From: Mesocentrotus franciscanus
Taxonomy: Eukaryota > Echinodermata > Echinoidea > Camarodonta > Strongylocentrotidae
Assembly (NCBI GenBank): GCA_037976565.1
Contig: CP137681.1
Span: 29,574,127-29,638,126, forward strand
DNA: 64,000 bases
Direction: 5' to 3'
How positions within the stretch are numbered: position 1 is the stretch's first letter; every line of letters begins with the position of its first letter. A program made the position numbers and the translations under genes. Shown here in pieces: positions 12,770 to 24,800 of this stretch. A model generated the notes under the pieces. The model was not told the origin of the DNA. It did no database searches and worked only from the letters and a program-made list of their open reading frames with translations.

Positions 12770-13432
12770 TGTCTGTGTTTATCATTGCTTTGTCAATCCT
12801 AGTATTGAAGTCGTTGGAAGCATTCACATTGCAAAGATAATCTGGGGTATCCATGGTTGAAGTGTGAATGTGAACAAGTCAAGGCTAAGATGTGTCTGCC
12901 ATGTAGAAGTTTTTGGAAGCATTCACATTTAAAATATAATTCATCTTTTCGATGGCTGAAGTGAATGTGTGAACAAGTTAAGACTAAAATATGTCTGGTG
13001 TGGAGATGTACAAGTCATCGGAAGCATTCACATTGCAAACATAATCCACATTTTTTATGGCTGAAGTATGAATGTGAACATGTCAAGACTAAGATATGTC
13101 TGGTGTGAATATGTAGAAGACATTGGAAGCATTTACATTTCAAACATAATCCACATTTTTTATGGCTGAAGTATGAATGTGAACATGTCAAGACTAAGAT
13201 ATGTCTAGTGTGGAGATGTAGAAGTCATTGGAAGCATTCACATTTTATACGACTCTCTTTCTATGACTGAAGTATGAATGTGAACAAGTAACGACTAACA
13301 TATGTCTGCCATGTAGAAGTTTTTGGAAGCATTCACATTTCAAAGATAATCCACATTTTTGATGGCTTAAGTATGAATGTGAACAATTCAAGACTAAGAT
13401 ATGTCTGATGTGGAGATGTAGAAGTCATTAGC
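12770..13432. repeat. Tandem array, about 6 copies of a 95-105 bp unit
   Basis: The word GGAAGCAT recurs at 12816, 12915, 13020, 13125, 13230 and 13325 (spacings 99, 105, 105, 105, 95). Each unit contains GGAAGCATTCACATT and later TATGAATGTGAAC, partly complementary, so each can fold. Units differ by about 10-20%. It is not a CRISPR: there is no short constant repeat with unrelated spacers. Confidence 0.93.
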
Positions 13433-13538
13433 TGTGCTCTAGAAACATAATGTAGTTGGTAATGACACAGACAATGTATGGACAAGCTAAAAGCTAAAAG
13501 CAGCGTGAGTCTCGGTCTGCTCAAATAAACTATGTTAA

Positions 13539-13648
13539 AGAAAACGTTGAGTTCTAGTGAAGGGGGAACACAATTTTAGAGCTTTCTTATTCATTCTCTG
13601 CCCTTAACAATCAGGAATACATCTTCCCTTTATGATTTTAAGAGATCC
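13539..13648. mobile_element. Fragment of TTAA-flanked element family B
   Basis: After TTAA (13535-13538) the sequence AGAAAACGTTGAGTTCTAG matches the family B terminus, followed by about 100 bp of diverged sequence up to the next copy. It is probably a truncated end. Confidence 0.5.
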
Positions 13649-13652
13649 TTAA

Positions 13653-13907
13653 AGAGAAGGTTGAGTTCTGGTCATGCAATTGCATTGTGAAAGAAACGGT
13701 GTGGAATCGATCAGAAAAGGTTGACCATCTAGCATATAAGTATTGATGTTACATGCCATATTTAGAATATTAAGGCATTTAAAAAGCCATGCATTTCAGG
13801 GAACATTTTTTTATCTGATGTTCTTCCACAGCTACATAATAACAGTGATAACGCTCACAAATTATTTTTCACCTCTTCCCAGAACTCTTAAAAGACACAC
13901 CTTTTCT
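13653..13907. mobile_element. Non-autonomous TIR element, family B (TTAA target)
   Basis: It is flanked by TTAA at 13649-13652 and 13908-13911. The left end AGAGAAGGTTGAGTTCTGG is inverted at the right as an AAAGAAAAGG terminus plus GAGTTCTGGGAAGAGG. It shares interior words (TGCAATTGCATTGTGAAAGA) with copies at 22236 and 27619. The TTAA duplication fits the Kolobok or piggyBac superfamilies. It encodes no protein. Confidence 0.75.
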
Positions 13908-14308
13908 TTAATACAGTAGTGGAACAATTCTTGTTTGGATGTGTCGGTGTGCATGTAGTGGTGTTATTTGTCCTCTTATATAAGATGTTGATGTAGATTG
14001 TAAAGCAGACTCTTTTAATATAAAACACATAGAGAATTAATTTTTAATTATGTGCTAAATAAATTGAAAGTTAGTATATTGTATCATTATTTTTATTCAT
14101 GTGAGAAAGAATGTTATAAGGGCCTTGAAATGCCCTTATATAACTAGAAAAACAAGTTTTGTAGGCTTTTGCCAACCCCAAAAGACAATTTTCTCTAAGA
14201 ATACAGTTTTCTTTAATAAATGTATACTTATATGAAAGTGGGTGTAAGCCTAGACTTGATAGGGTACAGATATATGTCCATATCTACTGAAGATCAGGAA
14301 TATTGTCT

Positions 14309-14350
14309 GCTTAGAGATATGCCTCGTAGGCTTAGAGATATTCCTCGTAG
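14309..14350. repeat. 21-bp tandem duplication
   Basis: GCTTAGAGATATGCCTCGTA plus G is followed at once by a copy with one change (ATTCC for ATGCC). Confidence 0.85.
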
Positions 14351-14381
14351 GCTTGGGTTTTAGATTAGTTTGCCATTGCTT

Positions 14382-14768
14382 CATGATTTTGTATGCTTAG
14401 AACCAGAAGGACATTGATTCTAAATGATATCGTCTATGAGAGCCAGAAGGGTGTTAATCTTTGTAGAAGTATATGAGTTAATACCCCTCTGGCTCACAAC
14501 AGACAATTTCCATGATTTTGTATGCTTAGAACCAGAAGGACATTGATTCTAAATGATATCGTCTATGAGAGCCAGAAGGGTGTTAATCTTTGTAGAAGTA
14601 TATGAGTTAATACCCCTCTGGCTCACAACAGACAATTTCCATGATTTTGTATGCTTAGAACCAGAAGGACATTGATTCTAAATGATATCGTCTATGAGAG
14701 CCAGAAGGGTGTTAATCTTTGTAGAAGTATATGAGTTAATGCCCCTCTGGCTCTCAACAGACAATGTC
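14382..14768. repeat. Three tandem copies of a 129-bp unit, each carrying an H hairpin
   Basis: CATGATTTTGTATGCTTAG starts at 14382, 14511 and 14640, an exact 129-bp period. Each unit holds one partial left arm (GAACCAGAAGGACATTGATT) and one full hairpin with a CCCCTCTGGCTC right arm. The copies are nearly identical, so the triplication is recent relative to the rest of the family. Confidence 0.95.
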
Positions 14769-14805
14769 CTTCTTTCTGCTTCGTTTTCCTTACACAGGCA
14801 AATTT

Positions 14806-14882
14806 GCTGAGAGTCAAAAAGGCATTAACTACTAGAGCTGTGCATATAGTTAACACTCCTCTCTGTCTCTCAACAGACAATC
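14806..14882. repeat. H hairpin repeat copy
   Basis: GCTGAGAGTCAAAAAGGCAT on the left faces GTTAACACTCCTCTCTGTCT plus CTCAACAGACAAT on the right. Confidence 0.85.
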
Positions 14883-14940
14883 CCTCTTTATGCATATAGT
14901 TTTCTCTCTCTCTCTCTCTCTTCTTCACAGAGACATATCA

Positions 14941-15013
14941 TCTGCTGAAAGCCAGAAGGTCATTACCTTGTAGGACATTACTTAGAATCAATGCCCTTCT
15001 GACCCTCATCAGA
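14941..15013. repeat. H hairpin repeat copy
   Basis: The left arm is CTGCTGAAAGCCAGAAGGTC and the right arm is AATGCCCTTCTGACCCTCAT plus CAGACAT. Within 640 bp this is the fifth H copy. Confidence 0.87.
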
Positions 15014-15019
15014 CATATT

Positions 15020-16990
15020 CATGTAGAGTATGCCCACTCTTTCCCACTTCTCTAAATGTCTCTCTTTATCTCTCTTTTTATCTGTTTCTGTATATCATCT
15101 ATTACCGCCCTCTTTCTCTTTCCTATCTTATCCATGTTAGCCCTACTTGATGAGAAGTGACCCAGTAGCGTCATCGATAAATTACCCTATGACAAGGTTG
15201 TCAAACAATCCATATCTCTCTCTCCCCCATCCCTCTCCCATGCCACCCCTCTTCTACTTCATCTCTGCATGGCATAGTCTTCATGTCCAAACCTGCTAGA
15301 AGATCATTATGAAGGTTACATTTGAACAAATGTGTGCAATTTTGGCAACATTTTAAAATCTTTTTCTTCTTTAAATAGTAATAATGATAACGCAGAGGTT
15401 TGTAATGTATAGCACATCCACCCAGATGGTGCTGAAGGCGCTTACAATAAACAGATTTTTAGTGAGCATGTTAGCATCATCATGCTCTTTCCTTTTCCTC
15501 TTCTCGGTGATGACGTTCATAATTGATCTTTGGTTCAAACATGAGTGCGAGCTCCACAAAGTCTGCCTACTCAAGACTATCAAAAGATGACATTTTGTGT
15601 TGCCATGGTAGTGTCTGGTCCTACTGCCAAGCAAGGGTCATTATCATTCATCATCTTAAAGGAGGAGGAATAGAGCTCATTTGCATAGATGCCCTGATGT
15701 GATGAGATGCTCCAACTCTGACATTTAGAGATTTTTTTCATCACTTTCTGTCAATGAAGTCAATGATCACATCTTGATATTAACCATAAGATATTATTTC
15801 ACGCTGACCTTTTACTTTCCAACAAAAAAAGTGTAGTAGGACTCTAGGATATCGTAAAGAAAATATCTTTAGTGAATGGAAACGGAGTTTAATAATATAA
15901 ATAAAGTATGATTGAGTAAAGAAATAAGAAAAAATAAAAATGACTGTTTGTTTCATATTCATGCAAAATGTCAAAGATGAAGATTGAGATGGGAGTGTCA
16001 CTATAAGGAGTAATAGCTTGCCTTGAAGAGCTAGATCTTATTGATTTGCTAGGTATCACGTTTCTATTTTCAGCCAAGTTAAGCAATTTCAGGAGATCAA
16101 TTTTGTCAACATGCATATCATCCTATTATATTAGTTTGCAAGCACTTAGCACAAATTACATGAGCATTTGCAAAGGCACGTGCACACTGCTGCTGACACC
16201 TATGTTGTGAGATATTTTGCCTGAGATCAGTTTCATAATCAAAAAATATTTGTGAGGTAGAGCACCTGAATAAACATAATATTAATGTAACACATATATC
16301 AAGTGTAAAGAATTTTGTCGTCTAATGAAACATTTTGAAATATTGAAGCTATCCTGTTTGATAATGCCCTGAATATTAGTTTTTATAATCTTCAGGACCA
16401 AGATGTAGAACAGATTCTTGTTATCCTGATTAAATAAACATGTATTTGAATAAGATGAATATAGAATACATCGAGATCAATTTAATTTTGCGATGATTTT
16501 GAAGACAAAAACAAAATTAGGGGTAATTATGCGATCTTTTTTATTAGAATGTAAATTACAGTGTAATATTACAGTGTAATGTAACGATGCATGAAATTGA
16601 CCTTTCTTTACTATGCGTCTACATACGAAAGCACATTATTTTGCATATATATATATATATATATATATATAGGAAAGCACATTCTCATGCAAATTGTCTA
16701 TTATGCGCACTAGACTACTGCAATCAACCAGCCAGCTCATTAACATATCAGCTAATTAGAAATGCCATCTATCTCCCTACTGCATTGGGACTGTAGGTCT
16801 ATATGATGTATGTCATCTGTGAGCCAGCCGAGGCTGAATTTTATTGACATAAAACTGTCGATCAATAATAATTTTTATGCGTCTGTGTGTTTGTTGGTTG
16901 GGCTGTTTAATTACAGCCTGCGTCTAACCTTGAGCAGTATAGTCATTAAGTATCGTTACAAATTCTATGTCAGTTTTTTTAAGACTGAAG
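15020..16990. other. Unannotated intronic sequence
   Basis: Mostly unique-looking AT-rich DNA. 15376-15452 (CACCCAGATGGTGCTGAAGG, then CGCTTACAA) resembles the 3' tail of a retroelement but is too short to classify. An (AT)n tract is listed separately. Confidence 0.4.
16645..16671. repeat. (AT)n dinucleotide repeat
   Basis: About 13 AT units, flanked on both sides by the same word, GAAAGCACATT. Confidence 0.95.
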
Positions 16991-17009
16991 GGGGGAGTAA
17001 GGAGGCTTA

Positions 17010-17453
17010 GACCCCGTTCTCATTCACTTTGAAAGTGGTCTTAGTTAGACCGCTCCAGAGGAACGGTTTGCGAGGGTTCACACTCCAAGCAGTTTTTTAT
17101 GGCTCAAACCGCTCCACGAGTCAAAGTGGTCTTGTTGCTATGGCAGCTCAAGTCAGCGAGTAAATTTTTTCGCGCGCGGAATACTAAGCGTATGTACCGT
17201 ACTACATGTTTCACGCGAACGTCACTAGCTCACTTCCGTTCAAAGTACGCTTCCGTTCACACTCGCACGTTAGAGCGCTCCAAACCGCTCTTAATAAGAC
17301 CCGTTCCTCAAGACCACCTCCCGAGGTGGTCTTCTGGAGCGGTCCAGAAGTCCACTTCCTGGACCACTTTGACCGTTCTCACTCACCTAAGAACCGCTCC
17401 TGAGGAACGGGTCTTAGTTAGAACGCTCCAACGAAGTGAATGAGAACGGGGTC
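17010..17453. mobile_element. Non-autonomous PIF/Harbinger-like element, 444 bp
   Basis: It is bounded by TTA at 17007-17009 and 17454-17456. The terminal inverted repeat starts GACCCCGTTCTCATTCACTT at both ends, and further complementarity continues through the GACCGCTCCAGAGGAACGG region. A 3-bp TWA duplication is the PIF/Harbinger hallmark. The interior is GC-rich and built of CGCTCC and GGTCTT words in both orientations. No transposase is encoded; a 114-codon frame inside is incidental. Confidence 0.85.
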
Positions 17454-18039
17454 TTAGAGTTGGTCGGTAGACCACAAAATAAAGGGGTAATGAGGGGTTG
17501 AAGAAAATTCATTTTTTAAAATTTGAGCAAGACTTGGAATGTGCTCAATGCTTTTATTTATCGTAAAATTGTGTGTTATAGAGCTCTTATTTCATTCCAT
17601 GGGGATCTTATTTCGTTTGTAATTGCCTTTTAAAAATAGAAGCAATTTCGGATCAGAGGCAAAGCACCTTCTGCTTTAGTACTATAATACACTTTTTTCT
17701 CCATATAAAGCTCAAATCATGTGACAGATGAAATTTTGGTTTTATTCTTTATTCTCACTCTGTCATAAAAAGCAAGATAACTTGACTTTCCATTTATCTT
17801 AAGGTTTATGCTTTTACCCTGATTAGTTGTACACCTGCAGGTCTTTCAATTCCGCTACGAGGTGATTCCAATTTTCTTGTCTCTTAATAGCTAGCATCCA
17901 GCTGTCAGTTTCTGTCTATTAAAACTTTTAAAAGTGACAATAGATGTTCTCATCAGTTTTTAAATATACTTGCATCATAGGGAATTATTAGTTTGTTTGC
18001 CTTGCGAGGAATATTTCAAAAAAGTTCCATCAGGAATTT

Positions 18040-18373
18040 AGTTTCCTAAGCATTAGTTCTTCATTAGATTAATATTCGTAGAACAATGTTTAAGTCATAT
18101 TATTTATTTTCCTAAGCATTAGTTCTTCATTAGATTAATATTCATAGAACAATGTTTCAAGTCATATTATTTAGTTTCCCAAGCATTAGTTCTTCATTAG
18201 ATTAATATTTGTAGAACAATGTTTCAAGTCATATGATTTAGTTTCTTAAGCATTAGTTCTTCATTAGATTAATATTCGTAGAACAATGTTTCAAGTCATA
18301 TTATTTAGTTTCCTAAGCATTAGTTCTTCATTAGATTAATATTCATAGAACAATGTTTCAAGTCATATTATTT
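18040..18373. repeat. Tandem array, 5 copies of a 67-bp unit
   Basis: AAGCATTAGTTCTTCATTAG begins at 18048, 18114, 18181, 18248 and 18315. Units are over 90% identical, differing mainly at ATTCGTAG/ATTCATAG. The array lies in ordinary AT-rich intron. Confidence 0.96.
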
Positions 18374-18379
18374 TAAACC

Positions 18380-21260
18380 TTGCATGCTATTCAAAGATAA
18401 AAATGGTATTCAAACTGCAATAGGTATTAATATTCTATCATCTTAAAACAGTTTAAATCAATGGAGCTCAGTAAATGTCAATTTGGAATCCGTTGTTGTT
18501 GTAAATTGTTATCGCACTATTGAATTTTTTGTTTCATAAATCTCAAAATATGTGAAATTTAGCCAAAATTGAATGTTCCTGAAAATGAGCCTGTACATGT
18601 AGCTTTTATTCAGTATTATCTCTTGTTTTTCTCAAGCCCTAAAAACGAGTCATTTTCCACCAACATGATTATTTCATTTTACTGGTTTTATTTACAATGC
18701 ACACTTTGACTATTTGATCATAAATGTGTTCACTATTCTCTGTCATCATATTATAACATACAGTGTCTTATCCCTCTGGGAAATAGAACTTTGTAATGAG
18801 TTCTAAACTGCTACAAATGACTTTCCCTGCTTGTTTGTATCAGCTACCAGCAAACTCATTTCAAGCCCCATTTAGCAGCATGCATGTATAATAATCCATT
18901 TTCACTCATAGTCCCACCAAAAGCCATTTCATGTAGGGTAATTGAAAATTCATTTTTTATTGCGCCTCAGAGCTTAGGTGTACGTTTTTGAAAGAGAAAC
19001 AATTATCTTGTCTATCAGTGGTAATCGCTCTTCAATTTTTTACTGGAGCTGCAGTTTCAGTTTTAACATCAACTTGATAGATGGTGCTGGTATAAGTAGA
19101 TACTGCTCCGATGTACAAGTAAATAGCCTTCATAAATGGTTTCTTGTGTGATGGCATCTAAACAAATAAATCAAAGCTAGCCTCGTAAGATGCGAAACCT
19201 TGCCATAACCCTTTTACTGTCATAATATTCCATATCTGTAGCTATCTCTGTTTCCCTCGATATTAAATTAGAGAGTTGTAGAGCCCATCTAACTATGGTC
19301 TTTAGATTTTCTAGCTGTAGCCCTCATAGTAGCTGTGCAGTTATCTCGCCATGTTATCTTTAACAAGGGATGTTTGTGTAGGAGTAAAGGATCTATCCCG
19401 CATCCTGACAGAATGCCCCCATCCTCATGTTCAGGTTTATAATATTGAGCTGAGTTTATAAGACATAGACTAACTGTTTTCTCTGCTTTCCCCTATTGTA
19501 AAGATGTGCACAATAATTATTAGTACTGCAGGCTTGGTTCACCTTTTAGATTTGCCTGATATAGAGGGGGATAGGAAGAAGGGGGGGGAAGCCCCTATCA
19601 CCCTTGAGAGCAGGTAGTCTGGAACCGTTAATTCTAAGAAAGTTGAGCAGAAGGTCAGAATGTGAGCGCATGGTTTACCCAGGAATCAAAGGTATGCTTC
19701 GCCAAAAGCCAGACATAGCTGCCAGAACTAATAGAATGCAAGAGGATGTACATTTCGTATGCGTGCGTACCGAATGCATTCCGAATGCTAATACGTTGAG
19801 CATGATCTCATTGTCACTAGAAAGGCTGGGATGGACAGAGTCACATAAAACTTTTGTTTGTTTGGTGGTGCTAAAAGCCAGCTTTTACCCTCTTTTTTTC
19901 TATCAATTTTTAGAAGATTCATATTTCAAATAAGCAATTCATTGGAATTCTTCCTCTCTTCTAGTCTTTCATTCTTCTTAATTTCAAATTTATAATTTGA
20001 AAGTTTGTTTTTCCGAACAAGGTTTTTTTTCTCTGATGCCCATGCCTCCTTTGGCCATTGGAATGTGTTCCTCTTCCTTGGATGCAGTAAATGTAAATAA
20101 CCTTAGAATATAGTTTCAATTATTTCCATACAAAAGTTTAAACTCTTATTGTGCTAGTTTTCTAGCTTTAAAAAGAAAAGTAGAAAGTCAGCATGATGGA
20201 ACCCTATCTCCTGCTTCATACTGAAGCCTATGGCTGTCTCATTTTGATGAAAGTGTAATAAAACATTGTCTGAGTATTTTAATGTTGTGCGTGTCATGAT
20301 TCCAACAACACATGCGTTTTACATCTGTGTTTCCAGACTCTCCATAGAAGCATATGTGTTTCTCATCTTCATACCCTCCTATAAGATGCTCCAAATGAAA
20401 TTCACTTCAAAGTTGAAACACTGCCGCTATTTATATTGGCTACTTCAGATACCAGTTAACCTTCCATAAAAACCAATGAGCAAATTATTCTGACAAAAAA
20501 ACAAACAATTCCTGGAATTTTGATGCTGTTATTCTTTTCCATACCCTTTTTTGCTAACCATTGTGAGTATGTTTTGTTCACAGTTGTCTCTAATGAGAGA
20601 AATATTAGATTATACTACAGCGAAAATGTAGTTTTAGAGGTATGTTTCATTGCAAAGTTTTAGTATAAAATTTTCAAAAATGTGCATTGATTTGAATTTA
20701 ATCAGCTTTTACTGAATCATAGAAACTTTACTCAGATTTTTTAATTTTGTATTTACTTTTGCTGTATAACTCAAAATGGTTGAGTTTTATTCCTTTATTG
20801 GAATCAATGATTTAATGTTGTCAACAGTTCCAGGAGAGTTCAAATAACCTTGCCCCATGTGTGATAATTCATGTAGTCATCTTTTTCACCTCATTGGTTA
20901 TGCATTGTACTAATGACGTTGAGTCACTCCGTGGGACAAGCTATGCTCTAAGCAAACCATGAGACCGAGACAGAGCAAAGAATAAACTCTGGATAACAGT
21001 CCTCTCTGCAGGAGTACGTTGTTATTCTAGGAGCAAACTATTCAAAAGTTTTCCATTATATCGTCATTATTTGTGTGAGCTCATGCTGGGGTATACCCTG
21101 TGTAAGAGCGATCGCTGCATGGTCTAAGAGAGATTTACCACGAAGCTGGAGTTTCATACAACAGTTGCCTTCACACTAGGTTCACACCTCCTCGATGTGG
21201 AACATTTTACAATGATTTCTGATCGGGAGAGGAGAGGTAGCCCGATCATTACAAAAAATG
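18380..21260. other. Unannotated intronic sequence
   Basis: Unique-looking AT-rich DNA. Short frames such as 19604-19933 match no known family. No inverted-repeat element was recognised. Confidence 0.5.
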
Positions 21261-21270
21261 TAGTACATAA

Positions 21271-21410
21271 CAGGGCTCCACACTAACTTTTGTTCAAAGG
21301 GGGTCATGATTGAATCTCTTAAGAGTCTTTATGCACAAGCTCTATGTAAGATTTTCAAAATTTAGGAGGTCCGGACTTAAATTTTGGGTGCCTGTTAGTT
21401 TCAAACCCTG
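21271..21410. mobile_element. Short hAT-like MITE remnant
   Basis: The left end is CAGGGCTCCACACTAAC and the right end, read inverted, is CAGGGTTTGAAACTAAC, a CAGGG-type terminus typical of hAT elements. It is 140 bp. The flanking 8-mers (GTACATAA, TATACAAT) do not match exactly, so the target duplication is uncertain. Confidence 0.6.
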
Positions 21411-21974
21411 TATACAATATAGTAATGTTAATACAAAGTTTATTTTATTCCCTATAAGTAGATCTTGACCTAAAGTAGGGATTGCTACCAAATTGACTAA
21501 TTTCTTTAAACTCACTAAAATTCTTTGCTAAATGTATATCGATTATGTAAATGCAAAGCAAAGGGAACCCAAAGTATATGCCTTTACTTTTCTTTTTCCT
21601 TTTAAGGAACTATCTAGGACCTTTATTGGTTTAGTCAGATGTGAATGAGGATTGCAAGTTTTTGTTTGTTCAGTACATGATTGGGTGTGTGTGAAGTCAC
21701 CTATATAAGAAATGTTTCATAAGCTCTACTAGTCCAATCACCTGGAAAGCTTATGAAGAGAGAAAAGGTGTATCTATCTCATGGTTTGCCTCAATGTTCA
21801 CACGCTGTCAGCCTGTTTAAAGAGGGATTGAAGTATCGGTTTACTTGCGCCTGTTGTGGTATAATGTATTTGAATGTGCAAGGATGTTATTTTTAAAATC
21901 TTCCATTTTAGCCATATACTCTCATTGCAATTCACAAATTCAAGGAATCATGATTAAAATAGTTTTTACATCAC

Positions 21975-22102
21975 TTCTCACCCTCCCCTCTTATCTCTCT
22001 CTCTCCCCCTCTTATCTCTCTCTCTCCCTCTCTCTCTCTCTCTCTCCCCTCTCTCCCCTCTCTCTCCCCCTCTCTCTCCCTCCCTCCCTCCCTCCCTCTC
22101 TG
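21975..22102. repeat. CT-rich simple repeat
   Basis: TCTCTCTCC and CCTCCCTCC runs, near-pure pyrimidine on the + strand. Confidence 0.95.
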
Positions 22103-22235
22103 AGCACACTTTTTTGGTCTTCATCTATACATTTTACTTTTTTGCTTTTACTAATTCAGCACATGTTTGTGTTAGATGTTTTGTGACTATCATCATCATA
22201 CACTGAACGATACAAAGCTTTAGAGTGATGTTTAA

Positions 22236-23187
22236 AGAGAAGGTTGAGTTCTGGGAAGAGGTGAAAAATAATCATCATTTCATTCATAGTACACTGAATG
22301 ATTTAAGCTTTAGAGTGATTCTCAACCATATATGAAGAGCCTCCTCCTCCTCCTCCTTCTCCTCCTCCTCCTCCTCCTCCTCCTCCTTCTCCTCCTTCTC
22401 CTTCTCCTACTCCTCCTTCTCCTTCTCCTCCTCCTTCTCCTCCTCCTCCTCCTTCTTCTCTTCCTCCTCCTTCTTCCTCCTCCTTCTCCTTCTCCTCCTT
22501 CTCCTTCTCCTTCTCCTTCTCCTCCTCCTTCTCCTCCTCCTTCTTCTCTCTCCTCCTCCTCCTCCTCCTCCTCCTTCTCCTCCTCCTTATTCTCCTTCTC
22601 CTCCTCCTCCTCCTCCTTCTCCTCCTCCTCCTTCTTCTCCTCCTCCTCCTTCTCCTCCTCCTTCTCCTCCTTCTCCTCCTCCTTCTCTCCTCCTCCTCCT
22701 TCTCCTCCTCCTTCTCCTCCTCCTTCTCCTCCTCCTTCTCCTCCTCCTTCTCCTCCTCCTTCTCCTCCTCCTTCTCCTCCTCCTTCTCCTCCTTCTCCTT
22801 CTTCTCCTCCTCCTTCTCCTCCTCCGCCCCCCTCTCAAAAAATGAAATGGAAGCTCTTATTACCAATCATGTGAAAGAATATGTTTTGTCTAATACATGA
22901 TGATACAAATTTTGCCGGGAAACCGCCTACTAATTGATATATTTGGTAAATTATCATATCGATCCGGACTGGATAGATATCGCGATCCCGTATATAGTCC
23001 ATATACATCTTTCTGTGTACAGTGCTTGTAACTTTACCAAGACTGGGCCAAATTTCTTATCATTTTGATGATTCCAGAACCTTGCAGTACACACCAATTC
23101 TTCTATGCTAGATGATCAACCTTTTCTAATCGATTCCACAACGTTTCTTTCACAATGCAATTGCATGACCAGAACTGGTCTATACCT
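22236..23187. mobile_element. Family B TTAA element with an internal CTC/CTT expansion
   Basis: It is flanked by TTAA at 22232-22235 and 23188-23191. The left terminus AGAGAAGGTTGAGTTCTGGG matches the inverted right end of the 13653 copy. The right part (CAATTGCATGACCAGAACTGG) is the reverse complement of the other copies' left part. The interior 23010-23100 is the reverse complement of 28000-28070. The copy is inflated to 952 bp by the triplet tract at 22337-22826. Confidence 0.75.
22337..22826. repeat. Long CTC/CTT trinucleotide tract
   Basis: About 490 bp made almost only of CTC and CTT triplets, with an 18-bp higher-order CTCCTCCTTCTCCTCCTT pattern near its 3' end. All long frames here (poly-Leu, Ser/Pro, poly-Arg, Glu/Lys) are artefacts. 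Confidence 0.98.
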
Positions 23188-23739
23188 TTAAAAGGATATT
23201 TCAAATCTCAATCATCCCTTAGGCCTTAATGACTTCAAAAGCACAAAGATATTTTTAGGTTATTATTGCTTTAGAGAAATCTGAACGAATTCACAGTGAA
23301 TCTCATCTTCGGATAAATGATTTTCATTCCTGTCTCTCTAGTCTCTACTGCACGGATGTCGACCTTTGTCTGTTTGGTGCTGCTGAGTTTGTTCTCGAGA
23401 TATCAAATTTAGCCCGTGATTTGTTCAAAAGTGCAGAGAGACTCGCTTCTAGAGAGTAGTTAAGCTGAAGCAAAGTCGTGTATCTCCTTTTCTAGCAAAT
23501 TGTCATCTCCGATCTGTTCTACATGTGTGATGTATGTCTCCACTCTTGTCCCTATGTGTCTATATGCATGTATGTTTCATGCATGCGCTTTTGCTTGCTC
23601 TCCTGCAGTGCTCGAAGGCTTGTAACTTTGAATGTCATTGCTTCCCTGAGTCCTCAATATCCATCATTTTTCCTTTTCATCCACTTTCATATCTTTCATC
23701 ATGACTACTAAAGCTTCTTTCATTTTTTAATCAATACCT

Positions 23740-24230
23740 CCCCCCCCCCCCTTTTTGGTATTCATGTCATGTTCTAAGTTTTTCTTTCTTTTTTTCCTCT
23801 TATCATCTACTAGGGATTTCATCCTCATCTATTTCTATGCTTTATAATGAACCCATCCCACCTATGACACACAATTTCTTTCCCTCCCATTCTCAATTAC
23901 CTCCCTCACACCCCCTCTCTCTTTTCCCCTTACCTCCCTTCCCTCCCCTCTCCTCTCCTTTCCCCACCCTCTCGCTTTGTGTCTCCCTCACTTAGTCTCT
24001 CTCATTGTCTCTGTCTCTGTCTCTCCCTCTCTCCTCTATCTCTACCTCATCTACCCCATGCCACCCCATCTCCGTCTCGCCCTCATTCTCCGTATCTCCG
24101 TTGCTCTCTCTCCGGTAGCCAGCCATCCATCCATCCATCCAGTCATAGCCTGGATCACCGCTGTGCACCTTCCATCCAGCCTGCACACTCCTCTCTCTCC
24201 CTCTCAGTCTCCCTCCATACCCCATACCAA
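23740..24230. repeat. Pyrimidine-rich region with C run
   Basis: A C run near 23740 is followed by CT-rich sequence from 23878 to 24060 and weaker CT richness with CCAT repeats (24121-24140). The Ser/Pro/His-rich frames follow from composition. Confidence 0.8.
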
Positions 24231-24239
24231 TCCAGTAGG

Positions 24240-24420
24240 GTCACCACATGTGTAGGAATGTTTTACGCTCTGCGATCGCTCGTGTCAAACAAACCATCGA
24301 AGGGCTCCCCCGCTGCAGACTGGTATACTGCGGATGACGCTTGTTGTCGTTGTGTGCAGCTGGATATCGTTCTCCCCACTCACAGGATTAATTAACTTGA
24401 TCAGGCTCCGCCTCCACCTC
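24240..24420. promoter_or_regulatory. CpG-retaining unique patch
   Basis: It contains GCGATCGCTCG, CATCGAAGG, GCGGATGACG and GTTGTCGTTG in CpG-poor surroundings. No coding match was recognised. It is a candidate conserved non-coding element. Confidence 0.2.
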
Positions 24421-24800
24421 CACCTCTCTCCTTTCCATACTGCACACCATTGTTCAGTTGATGTTTCCATAATCTCTGTAGTGCCTTCGCAATCCACCAG
24501 GTAATATTGATAACCATTAAACAAGATTGTACGTGATAGCATGATCTTTGGATAGTCCCATGTAAGATGATGCGTGGTTAAGAGGTAAGAGGTGAGATGT
24601 CAGGAGATGTAGAGGACCATAGCACATGGATGAAGTGATCGCATCTTGACCAGATTTCACTGTGTTCATTTCACAATCTGAAATACACACTACTTGAACA
24701 CCATTCAGCAGTCGGCGTGATAGCTTTATTCATATTATTTTGTCTTTGCGATCAGGAGCAATGCAAGGTACTATTGTGAGTTATGCCTTTCTTCTTCTTA

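Noticed and set aside
12770..13432. CRISPR-like periodicity
   Set aside because: Whole units repeat, with no constant short repeat separated by unrelated spacers, and the genome is eukaryotic.
22303..22874. Long open frames coding poly-Arg, Glu/Lys-rich, poly-Leu and Ser/Pro-rich peptides
   Set aside because: They are readings of the CTC/CTT triplet tract in different frames on both strands; no start context, splice framing or conserved domain.
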